Assembly: GCA_002712335.1 (NCBI GenBank)
Contig: PATI01000012.1
Span: 12,797-24,768 of the forward strand
DNA from: Rhodospirillaceae bacterium
GTDB taxonomy: Bacteria > Pseudomonadota > Alphaproteobacteria > MPNO01 > UBA2964
Direction: 5' to 3'
Length of the DNA: 11,972 nucleotides
Part shown: piece after piece, positions 1 through 6,270 of the stretch
Layout of the letters: the number at the start of each line of letters is the position of its first letter
Numbering within the stretch: position 1 is the first letter of the stretch
Made by a program: the position numbers and the translations under genes
Notes under the pieces: generated by a model
The model's database searches: none
What the model was told of the DNA's origin: nothing
What the model saw: the letters and a program-made list of their open reading frames with translations, nothing else

Positions 1-488
1 CAGCCTGCCCTTACGACGTAATTTATAAAAATGAAGAGCTAAACATTGCGCAAAAATGCAATGGCTGTGCCCATCGCTTGGATAATCAAGAATTACCACG
101 CTGCGTTGATATATGCCCTCACGAAGCAATCACATATGGCCAGCTAAATGAAACTAATAATTTTCAGGAGATTTTACATCCGGAATATCTTACAAGGCCT
201 CGAGTTTTATGGCGAGACCTTCCAAAGCCTTGGATCACGGGCTTGATTGTTGACGTCATCGAGGAAGAGGTTATAGCAGGCGCTTCGGTGAAAGCTACGA
301 ACCTAATAAACGGAGAAAAAACCGAGACTATCTCAAATGAATTTGGCGAATTCTGGCTCACCAAAGTCGAATTAAATAGCAACTATCGTGTTGAAATTTC
401 GGGAGCCGGGTACCGCAAATTTCTCACAACATTTTCCCTAGAAGCAGAAAAAGATATTGGTACTATAGAATTACAAACTGATCTTTAA
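1..488 (+). CDS. 4Fe-4S electron-transfer subunit with C-terminal beta-sandwich domain (5' partial)
   Basis: The frame is open from base 3 to the TAA at 486-488, giving 161 residues; the true start lies left of the window. Near the front it reads ACPYD, then CNGC (residues 19-22), 11 residues, C34, three residues, C38-P. This is the third and fourth cysteine-cluster pattern of DmsB/NrfC-type subunits that feed electrons to or from molybdopterin oxidoreductases. From about residue 76 (TGLIVD) to the end it looks like a carboxypeptidase-regulatory/Cna-B-type beta-sandwich: GASV, NEFGEFWL and a GY motif appear in the usual order. A ferredoxin subunit with such a tail is known in pyrogallol-phloroglucinol transhydroxylase (beta subunit). 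A molybdenum catalytic subunit just upstream is therefore expected, but cannot be seen. The TTG at 78 is only an internal leucine codon. The family call is firm; the specific partner and substrate are inference. Confidence 0.85.
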   Translation, partial: ACPYDVIYKNEELNIAQKCNGCAHRLDNQELPRCVDICPHEAITYGQLNETNNFQEILHPEYLTRPRVLWRDLPKPWITGLIVDVIEEEVIAGASVKATNLINGEKTETISNEFGEFWLTKVELNSNYRVEISGAGYRKFLTTFSLEAEKDIGTIELQTDL

Positions 489-498
489 CGGGTTGTAA

Positions 499-521
499 TG
501 TAAGAAATAATTATTCTTACA
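499..521. terminator. AT-rich hairpin between convergent genes
   Basis: The arms TGTAAGAA (499-506) and TTCTTACA (514-521) are perfectly complementary around a 7-nt loop. The hairpin lies 10 nt after the ferredoxin-like stop and overlaps the stop codon of the minus-strand Rieske gene. That position suits a shared bidirectional terminator. The stem is weak, with only two G-C pairs, and there is no clear T-tract. Confidence 0.4.
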
Positions 522-1803
522 CAGTTGCCCGGAGCTTTCCTTCCTCGGCCATCATTTCCTTCTGGCAGGCTTCTGCATATTTTAGCTCGGGGTCCAGTAC
601 AACAGCGATGGATCGAACTTTCATATGTTTTGGATCTCGGCCAGGTGGCATGATACCCTTATCACGCAAATCCGTAGCGGCCCTGCGAAGACGATTTCGG
701 GTCATCACAATCCCATAGTCACACTGGACTAAATTTTCACGAGAACGATCAACAATTGGCCCCATTGACTCCTGCAGGCTCGCGTCCTGCATACCAAATC
801 CAAAAACCCCGGAATATGTCTCACCGCGTTTTTGTGCTTCACGATCAATCAAATAGTCATTATCCTTATTTTGTACTGGTCGAAATGTCCCTGGAATATT
901 CTCAGTATGAACTCCCTTTCCATCGAGACAAGCTTGACGTTCTTCAGGGGTTAGAGGTCTATTCGGGTGATAGTCATAGCTCCAAGTCCAACAATTATGA
1001 TCATTTATCGGCACCCAAAAATGTCCATGTTGAGGATGATCCGCGCGCGGGGGTATCATAGTAAAGCATGGCATTACCCACTGCGTAATCCGCCAGTAAT
1101 TTTTACTATCTTCAGCCTTACGACGAGCCCCAATATATAGACCACCCTCTGAGCTTGTTACCTCAAAAACCGGCTTTAGATCCCCTAAATTATAGTTATT
1201 GGCTTTAGCCCCCTTAAACAAAGGATCACGCTCCAATTCCTGAGAATGAAGAAACGAGACGTGACTTGAATCTATGCCTCCTTCAAGCGCCTGCAACCAG
1301 TTACATTCTTGAATACGTTTGGTCGAAACCGTTTGTTCTGGGGCAACTGTTGCAAACTCCCATTCTGGTTCAGGGGGAACATTTGCAGGGTCACCCATAT
1401 GAGTCCACAATATGTCTCCAACCTTTATTAGCGGGTAAGCCTGTAGTTTTATCTCCTTGCGGAATTCGCTATCTTCAGGCTCAGATGGAATTTCAACACA
1501 TTGACCCGTAACATCAAATTTCCAACCATGGTAAGGACAACGCAAGCCACATTCTTCGTTTCTACCAAACCACAATGACACGCGACGATGAGCACAAAAC
1601 TCTTCTAAAAGCCCATAGCGTCCCTCAGTATCACGGAATGCAATCATTTTTTCGCCGAGAAGCTCAACACGCACCGGCGGACAATCGTTCTCGGGGAGTT
1701 CTGACGCAAGCATCGCCGGAATCCAATACTGGCGAAAAAGTTCACCCATTGGGGTTCCTTTATCCGTCTGTGTCAGCATTTCGTTAACTTCCCTACGAAG
1801 CAT
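517..1803 (-). CDS. Rieske non-heme iron oxygenase, phthalate 4,5-dioxygenase-type alpha subunit
   Basis: This 428-residue cytoplasmic oxygenase uses O2 and electrons from a separate reductase to hydroxylate or demethylate an aromatic-type substrate. The Rieske [2Fe-2S] ligands are C70-x-H72 and C89-x2-H92 (CAHRR...CPYHGW). The mononuclear iron site shows in NWLQALEGGIDSSHVSFLH: D178 is the expected bridging aspartate, and H181 and H186 are the iron ligands. The stretch QDASLQESMGPIVDRSREN (about 339-357) should supply the third, acidic ligand. The pattern and length match the phthalate-dioxygenase group rather than naphthalene-dioxygenase alpha subunits. The ATG is supported by AAGGAG (1811-1816, reverse strand) with a 7-nt spacer. 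No reductase or beta subunit is adjacent; this group usually works as alpha-only oligomers with a stand-alone reductase. The substrate cannot be read from sequence. Confidence 0.92.
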   Translation of the reverse strand: MLRREVNEMLTQTDKGTPMGELFRQYWIPAMLASELPENDCPPVRVELLGEKMIAFRDTEGRYGLLEEFCAHRRVSLWFGRNEECGLRCPYHGWKFDVTGQCVEIPSEPEDSEFRKEIKLQAYPLIKVGDILWTHMGDPANVPPEPEWEFATVAPEQTVSTKRIQECNWLQALEGGIDSSHVSFLHSQELERDPLFKGAKANNYNLGDLKPVFEVTSSEGGLYIGARRKAEDSKNYWRITQWVMPCFTMIPPRADHPQHGHFWVPINDHNCWTWSYDYHPNRPLTPEERQACLDGKGVHTENIPGTFRPVQNKDNDYLIDREAQKRGETYSGVFGFGMQDASLQESMGPIVDRSRENLVQCDYGIVMTRNRLRRAATDLRDKGIMPPGRDPKHMKVRSIAVVLDPELKYAEACQKEMMAEEGKLRATV

Positions 1804-1840
1804 AGCTTCTCTCCTTTAGCGATGGTCTTCTGTTTAGTGT

Positions 1841-1861
1841 CTGATATAATAGATATATCAG
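1841..1861. promoter_or_regulatory. Palindromic operator candidate upstream of the Rieske gene
   Basis: The perfect 8-bp arms CTGATATA (1841-1848) and TATATCAG (1854-1861) are separated by 5 bp. On the minus strand a TATAGT -10-like hexamer sits at 1868-1863, which would put transcription start near 1856, inside the palindrome. That is a typical place for a repressor. The palindrome is directly visible; the promoter (no good -35) and the regulator are inference. Confidence 0.45.
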
Positions 1862-1936
1862 TACTATACGCATATTATTTTGATGGAAAAGACCCAACTG
1901 AGCTACATTTTGACGCTAATAAAGTGGAATCCCATC

Positions 1937-1972
1937 TTAAAAATTAACAATCGTTGACAGATAATATGTCAA
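1937..1972 (+). promoter_or_regulatory. Promoter and overlapping palindrome for the alpha/beta hydrolase gene
   Basis: TTAAAA (1937-1942), a 17-nt gap and GATAAT (1960-1965, five of six consensus bases) form a sigma70-like promoter for the gene starting at 2026. A second dyad, TTGACA (1954-1959), 7 bp, TGTCAA (1967-1972), is centred on this -10. A protein bound there would block RNA polymerase. This palindrome differs from the one at 1841-1861, so the two divergent genes may answer to different regulators. Confidence 0.4.
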
Positions 1973-2025
1973 AGGGCAGAAATTGAGAAAGTTTTTGCAA
2001 AATACAGTGGTCAGAAAAGATACCA

Positions 2026-2880
2026 ATGCCAAATTTAGAGATAGATGAAATAAGTACCCACTATGAGGTTATGGGAAACGGGCCTGCCATTCTAATGTAC
2101 GCTCCCGGTGGCTTCGATGCTCGCCTTAAACAATGGAGCCAACTTGGAGTTTACAAACGGATCAAGCTTCTAGACCATTTACCAAAAAAATTTACGTGTA
2201 TTCTTTTTGACCGTCGTGAAAATGGACAATCCGGCGGACGAGTGGAGCTGATTACTTGGAAACACTTCGTCAAACAAGGGGCATACCTTCTGGATGAGTT
2301 GCAAATAGATAAAGCACACATTTTGGGGGGTTGCATGGGTTGTGCACCCGTTGCCGCTTTCGGCGTAGAATATCCTGATCGCTTACTTTCTATGATCCAC
2401 TACTGGCCAGTGGGTGGAGCAAAATATAGGATAAGTAGCCACCAGAGATTTGCTCGACACCTCACTTTTGTAGAAGAGAATGGCCTTCAGGCTGTTGTCG
2501 ACTTAGTTAAAAGTCATGACAAAAATTTTTCTAGAGACCCCCGGGGTGGGCCATGGGGACAACCCATAAGAAATTCCAAGGACTTCGCTCGGACATACGC
2601 CGAAATGGATATCGATAAATACCTTTTGACTGTAACGGCCATGTGCCGCGGCTTATTTGATCGTGATACGGCCCCAGGAGCAGAAGCGGAAGAGCTAATG
2701 CAACTCAATATCCCCACCTTGATTATACCGGGCAATGATGACTTCCACGCAACCTCCGCTGCTCGTTATTTACATGAGTGTATAAAGGATTCTGAATACT
2801 GGGATGTAAGCGTTGAAGACCAAACAGAGAAAACTGCACCAGTTCGTATTTTAGATTTTTTAGATGGCATCAACTATTAG
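2026..2880 (+). CDS. Alpha/beta-hydrolase-fold protein with cysteine nucleophile
   Basis: The 284 residues have an alpha/beta-hydrolase layout. A strand pair leads into MYAPGGF (about 24-30, oxyanion-loop region). FDRRENGQSG (61-70) matches the usual DRRG.G.S turn. The nucleophile elbow is G101-G-C103-M-G105, so cysteine replaces the common serine, as in dienelactone hydrolase. A variable cap follows (about 125-215), then PGNDDFH (235-241), which carries the likely acid D238 or D239. The C-terminal catalytic histidine is not where it is expected: after H250 there is no histidine at all. The start fits the domain (MPNLEIDEISTHYEVMGNGP), but its Shine-Dalgarno is weak, only a purine run before the ATG. 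The fold is secure. A C-C, ester or lactone hydrolase of ring-fission products is plausible from context; loss of hydrolytic activity is also possible. Confidence 0.85.
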   Translation: MPNLEIDEISTHYEVMGNGPAILMYAPGGFDARLKQWSQLGVYKRIKLLDHLPKKFTCILFDRRENGQSGGRVELITWKHFVKQGAYLLDELQIDKAHILGGCMGCAPVAAFGVEYPDRLLSMIHYWPVGGAKYRISSHQRFARHLTFVEENGLQAVVDLVKSHDKNFSRDPRGGPWGQPIRNSKDFARTYAEMDIDKYLLTVTAMCRGLFDRDTAPGAEAEELMQLNIPTLIIPGNDDFHATSAARYLHECIKDSEYWDVSVEDQTEKTAPVRILDFLDGINY

Positions 2881-2904
2881 ATTTTAGCGCTCAATTGTAA
2901 AAAC

Positions 2905-4029
2905 TTACTTTTTAGGAATAAGGTTTCCCGGCGCATTAATGCCACTTGCACCCCAACGCTCAGGGTGCCCACGCTCATACTGACGGGGGTAAGTAATTTT
3001 TTCTCCCAACTTTTCGGCAGCATGCCACACCCACTTCGGATTATAGATCAAAGGCCTAGCCAAAGCTATCATATCAGCTTTCCCGTCATTCAAAATTTTT
3101 TCAGCATAGAGTGGGTCGTTAATTTGTCCGACAGCTATAACCGGCATATCCACCGCTGCCTTAACAGCTTCAGCAAAACCTACCTGATAACCCTGTCCCA
3201 CACTTATCTTCTGCGCGGGGCTTAATCCGCCACTCGACACATGGATGTAATCACATCCATGTGTCTCCAGAATACGAGCGAGTTCTACTGTCTCCTCAAT
3301 GGACCAACCTCCATCCACCCAATCAGTTGCAGATACTCTTATGCCGATTGGTAAGTCGGTTGGCCAAACAAAACGAACCGCCTCAAAAACCTCGACAGCG
3401 AACCGCATCCGATTGATAGAGCTACCACCATATTCATCATTCCTTCGATTTGTCAGAGGCGATAAGAACTGATGGATTAGATAACCATGGGCTCCGTGAA
3501 GTTCTATTACCTTTACGCCGGCACGTTCAGCACGAATGGCTGCTTCGGCGAAACTTTGAATAACCTCATAAACTTCAGATGCTGATAAGGCCCTTGGCGC
3601 GGGCCACTCATCGGAAAGTGGGACCGCTGATGGGGCCACTGCCTCATAACCACCTTCTGCTATTGTTATTGGCCCTCCACCCTTCCATGGTTCACGAGCA
3701 GAAGCTTTTCTTCCGGCATGACAAAGCTGAACTCCAAGATTTCCATCACCATTAATGTCAAAAAACTCTGCAATGCGATTAATGGCGGATTCTTGTTCGT
3801 CCGAGTATAGTGAAAGGCAACTGGTGGAATTACGCGCGGAAGCAGCTACGTAGGTGGATTCTGTTAGAATCATTGACGCGCCAGAAACCGCGTACTGACC
3901 TAGGTGCATAAGGTGCCAGTCCCCTGCAACACCATCCCGGGCAGAAAATTGTGTCATCGGGGCCACTACTACTCGATTGGAGAGCTCGAGGCTTCTTAGG
4001 TTTAGTGTTTCAAAAAGTTTAGTCGCCAA
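2905..4029 (-). CDS. NADPH:flavin oxidoreductase, Old Yellow Enzyme family (YqjM/NamA-like)
   Basis: This FMN-dependent TIM-barrel ene-reductase reduces activated C=C bonds, and nitro compounds in some relatives. I place the start at TTG 4027-4029, giving 374 residues beginning ATKLFETLNLRSLELSNRVVVAPM, the normal OYE start. AAGGA lies 7 nt upstream. The frame stays open to 4140, but the extra 37 residues look unlike the family and begin with a TTG that lacks context. Visible landmarks are QLCHAGRKAS (101-110), the substrate-anion pair H178 and H181 with Y183 (HGAHGYL), FLSPLTNRRNDEYGG (188-202), RVSATDW (231-237) and the C-terminal QYERG (350-354). Aligned with YqjM, residues 26 and 28 are Thr and Phe, where YqjM has Cys and Tyr. 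The protein is cytoplasmic. The gene converges with the hydrolase gene (24-nt gap) and diverges from the second Rieske gene. The native substrate is unknown. Confidence 0.9.
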   Translation of the reverse strand: MATKLFETLNLRSLELSNRVVVAPMTQFSARDGVAGDWHLMHLGQYAVSGASMILTESTYVAASARNSTSCLSLYSDEQESAINRIAEFFDINGDGNLGVQLCHAGRKASAREPWKGGGPITIAEGGYEAVAPSAVPLSDEWPAPRALSASEVYEVIQSFAEAAIRAERAGVKVIELHGAHGYLIHQFLSPLTNRRNDEYGGSSINRMRFAVEVFEAVRFVWPTDLPIGIRVSATDWVDGGWSIEETVELARILETHGCDYIHVSSGGLSPAQKISVGQGYQVGFAEAVKAAVDMPVIAVGQINDPLYAEKILNDGKADMIALARPLIYNPKWVWHAAEKLGEKITYPRQYERGHPERWGASGINAPGNLIPKK

Positions 4030-4087
4030 TTGTTTGTCCTTTTTATGAGCAGTAACGTTAATTACGACTTGAAATTCATTAATTAAA

Positions 4088-4116
4088 AATTTAAATCTGG
4101 GAAAAGGAAAAGGCAA
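4088..4116 (-). promoter_or_regulatory. Promoter candidate for the OYE gene
   Basis: Read on the minus strand, TTGCCT (4116-4111), a 17-nt gap and TAAATT (4093-4088) each match four of six consensus bases. Transcription would start about 50 nt before the TTG start codon at 4029. That start lies downstream of the longer frame's first codon, which supports the shorter protein. Confidence 0.35.
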
Positions 4117-4133
4117 ATCAAAGATGAGCCTTC

Positions 4134-4139
4134 TTGACA
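4134..4139 (+). promoter_or_regulatory. Consensus -35 box upstream of the second Rieske gene
   Basis: A perfect TTGACA sits 58 nt before the ATG at 4197. No good -10 follows at 16-18 nt; TACTAG at 15 nt is the nearest weak candidate. The promoter may therefore need an activator, or the hexamer may be chance in this AT-rich spacer. Confidence 0.25.
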
Positions 4140-4196
4140 ATCAATCAAATCAGTTACTAGCTTTTTTTCCTCTAAGATAAAAGGGAGTAAAACTCG

Positions 4197-5390
4197 ATGC
4201 AGAATAATGAGGGATCGGGATACGGTCGCAATGCCTTCATACCCGATGAGAACATTCGCCTGACACATGTTGGGGCAGGAACGCCTATGGGGGAGTTACT
4301 TCGTCGTTACTGGCACCCCATATGTATGTCTTCCGAGCTTGAGGACTTACCAAAATCCCTCAAAATTCTAGATGAAGATCTCGTAGCGTATCGGGATAAA
4401 ACCGGAAAGGTGGGAGTGTTAGGCGCTCACTGTTGTCACCGTGGCAGCTCCTTGGAATATGGTCGAATAGAGCAAAACGGTATTCGATGCTGTTACCATG
4501 GCTGGTATTTCAATGAAGAGGGCAAATGTCTCGAACAACCTTGCGAACCACCTGATAGCCCCTTTAGGGAAGAAGTGAGACAACCTTGGTACCCCGCAGA
4601 AGAATATCGTGGATTGGTCTTTACCTACATGGGACCATTAGAAAAAAAGCCATTATTACCTCGTTACGACATCCTCGAGGACGATGGAGCCGAATACCTT
4701 GCTTATCGCAATTACACGCGGGGAGCGATAGCAGAATGTAATTGGCTTCAGCTTCACGAGAACGCCGCCGATCCGATGCACATATTTACACTGCATGGAA
4801 ACAATCAAAGTCTTTTTGATTTCGATGATGTTATGGGTATCCGGCCAGATTTTGACTTTGTTCATTCCGACCAGCACGTTTCCTATATTCGAACTACAGA
4901 CGTAGAGGGAGGAAACCGTCTAATCCGAACCTCAACTGTTTTTGTCCCCACCGCAAAGTGCATACCGCCGCCAGACGTCACCGGGAAAGATCCAGAAAAA
5001 GAGACGGAGCGTGCACGCATGGTGGGTTGGTGGATCCCAGTAGATAACGAGCATACGATAGGGTACCACATTGAACGCATCGAACCGGGCAAGCGCATAT
5101 TCCAGCCACCTGAGGGTGAAATCATACGCGACTACGAGGAAAAACAGCGTATTCCTGATGACTGGGAGGCGCAAGTAAGCCAGCGCCCAGTCGCTCGCCA
5201 CGCATTAGAGAATCTTGCCACCTCCGATCGAGGTGTCGTTATGTTTCGGCGGCTCCTGAATGAAGCAATCGATGCTATCGAACGTGGGGAGGATCCACCT
5301 GGCACAATTAGAAATCCGAGTGAACAAATTATCACTGTTCCATCAGGAAATGAGGTTATTCCTGCGGATAAAGTAACAGCATTAGACTAG
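4197..5390 (+). CDS. Rieske non-heme iron oxygenase alpha subunit (second, divergent copy)
   Basis: The 397-residue oxygenase has the same architecture as the one at 517-1803 and a similar opening (GTPMGELLRRYW), but a different iron-site signature, so it is a distant relative and not a recent duplicate. Rieske ligands are C79-x-H81 and C98-x2-H101 (CCHRG...CCYHGW). The mononuclear site is NWLQLHENAADPMHIFTLH, with D192 as bridge and H195 and H200 as ligands. DDWEAQVSQ (321-329) should hold the acidic third ligand. GGGAG (4183-4187) with a 9-nt spacer supports the ATG. An SDR gene follows after 11 nt, so the two are very likely cotranscribed. This suggests that the product, perhaps a cis-dihydrodiol, is passed to a dehydrogenase. 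No reductase is encoded nearby, and the substrate is unknown. Confidence 0.92.
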   Translation: MQNNEGSGYGRNAFIPDENIRLTHVGAGTPMGELLRRYWHPICMSSELEDLPKSLKILDEDLVAYRDKTGKVGVLGAHCCHRGSSLEYGRIEQNGIRCCYHGWYFNEEGKCLEQPCEPPDSPFREEVRQPWYPAEEYRGLVFTYMGPLEKKPLLPRYDILEDDGAEYLAYRNYTRGAIAECNWLQLHENAADPMHIFTLHGNNQSLFDFDDVMGIRPDFDFVHSDQHVSYIRTTDVEGGNRLIRTSTVFVPTAKCIPPPDVTGKDPEKETERARMVGWWIPVDNEHTIGYHIERIEPGKRIFQPPEGEIIRDYEEKQRIPDDWEAQVSQRPVARHALENLATSDRGVVMFRRLLNEAIDAIERGEDPPGTIRNPSEQIITVPSGNEVIPADKVTALD

Positions 5391-5401
5391 GTGGTTTAAA
5401 A

Positions 5402-6178
5402 ATGGCAAATCGGCTTTCAAAGAAAAAAGCAATCATTACAGGCGGCGCTGGTGGTATTGGTAATGGTACCGGAAAACTATTTTGTGCGGAGGGGGCAGAA
5501 GTAGTTTTAATCGACCAAGATATTAAAGCCTTGGAGATTTCCAGAAAACATATTTACGACAATTACAATGATGCAAAAGTAGAGTCGATTGTAGCAGACA
5601 TCAGTGATGAGAAGTCTGTCATTGGAGCAGTCGAAAGGGCAGCAGAAACGATGAATGGCGTTGATATTCTGGTTAATAATGCTGGTATCCGGAAATTCAG
5701 TTATTTAACTGAATCCACATCCGAATCATGGCAGGATATCCTCTCTGTCAATCTATTAGGAACAGCATTTTGTGCTAAAGCAGTGATGCCTTATTTGCGG
5801 CAGTCACCAAATGCAGCCATCGTCAATGTGTCCTCCGTTTATGGCGTAATTGGTCGGAAAAACATGGGTCAATACGACGCCACCAAGGCTGCTATAAATT
5901 CTATGACACGGACATTAGCTAACGAAGAAGCAGAAAATAGCATCCGAGTTAACGCCGTGTGTCCCGGCGGTACTTTAACACCCTTTCATCAAGCTCGATT
6001 TGCTGCTGACGGTTTGGATGAGGAAGGTATAAATGCTTTGCAAGCTGACATCACACTTATGAAACGTTGGGCAAACGTTGAAGAAATTACTTACCCCATA
6101 CTTTGGCTAGCCTCCGATGAGGCGTCCTTTATTACCGGTACAATCTTGATGGTCGACGGCGGAAAGTCGGCAATGTAG
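5402..6178 (+). CDS. Short-chain dehydrogenase/reductase (classical SDR, probably NAD-dependent)
   Basis: The 258-residue protein has the normal length of a classical SDR. The cofactor loop TGGAGGIG spans 13-20. D38, at the end of the second strand (VLIDQD), points to NAD(H) rather than NADP(H). NNAG is at 92-95. The catalytic set is N117, S144 or S145 (VNVSS), Y158 and K162 (YDATK), followed by PGG (188-190) in place of the usual PG.v.T, and by FITGTILMVDGG (243-254). All catalytic positions are present, so the enzyme should be active. It follows the second Rieske oxygenase closely, with a weak AGGTGG ribosome site overlapping that gene's stop. Oxidation of a dihydrodiol or alcohol from the oxygenase reaction is the natural reading; the true substrate is not visible. 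Confidence 0.92.
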   Translation: MANRLSKKKAIITGGAGGIGNGTGKLFCAEGAEVVLIDQDIKALEISRKHIYDNYNDAKVESIVADISDEKSVIGAVERAAETMNGVDILVNNAGIRKFSYLTESTSESWQDILSVNLLGTAFCAKAVMPYLRQSPNAAIVNVSSVYGVIGRKNMGQYDATKAAINSMTRTLANEEAENSIRVNAVCPGGTLTPFHQARFAADGLDEEGINALQADITLMKRWANVEEITYPILWLASDEASFITGTILMVDGGKSAM

Positions 6179-6190
6179 GGAAGCATGAAA

Positions 6191-6242
6191 GGCCATTCTT
6201 AGCGGTTATCTGGATAAACCAAATAACGCCCTAAGAATGGTC
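6191..6242. terminator. Long stem-loop between convergent genes
   Basis: GGCCATTCTTAG (6191-6202) pairs with CTAAGAATGGTC (6231-6242), with one G-T wobble. Inside, GTTAT (6205-6209) pairs with ATAAC (6223-6227) and TGG (6211-6213) with CCA (6219-6221), closing a 5-nt loop. This makes a 52-nt hairpin 12 nt after the SDR stop and 28 nt before the stop of the minus-strand gene. It would fold on either transcript and probably ends both. Neither side has a strong T-tract, so it may instead stabilise RNA ends or be a dispersed repeat unit. Confidence 0.6.
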
Positions 6243-6270
6243 AAATTCAGCAACACCAACTAATCGACTT

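Noticed and set aside
78..488. Complete 136-residue ORF starting at TTG 78
   Set aside because: The same frame is open to the left edge and contains conserved ferredoxin cysteines before 78, so this is a truncated larger gene.
756..1061. 101-residue plus-strand ORF
   Set aside because: It lies wholly antisense to the first Rieske gene, whose motifs are unmistakable; it is a shadow frame.
2898..2914. Hairpin TAAAAA-N5-TTTTTA between the convergent hydrolase and OYE genes
   Set aside because: It is made only of A-T pairs and is too weak to call a terminator; it is expected by chance in this base composition.
4030..4140. N-terminal extension of the OYE protein to TTG 4140
   Set aside because: The 37 extra residues do not resemble the family, and a well-spaced AAGGA supports the TTG at 4029.
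4083..4268. 61-residue minus-strand ORF
   Set aside because: It overlaps the divergent spacer and the start of the second Rieske gene, and has no family-like sequence.
4883..5201. Two overlapping minus-strand ORFs (80 and 89 residues)
   Set aside because: Both are antisense to the conserved second Rieske gene and lack ribosome sites or recognisable sequence.
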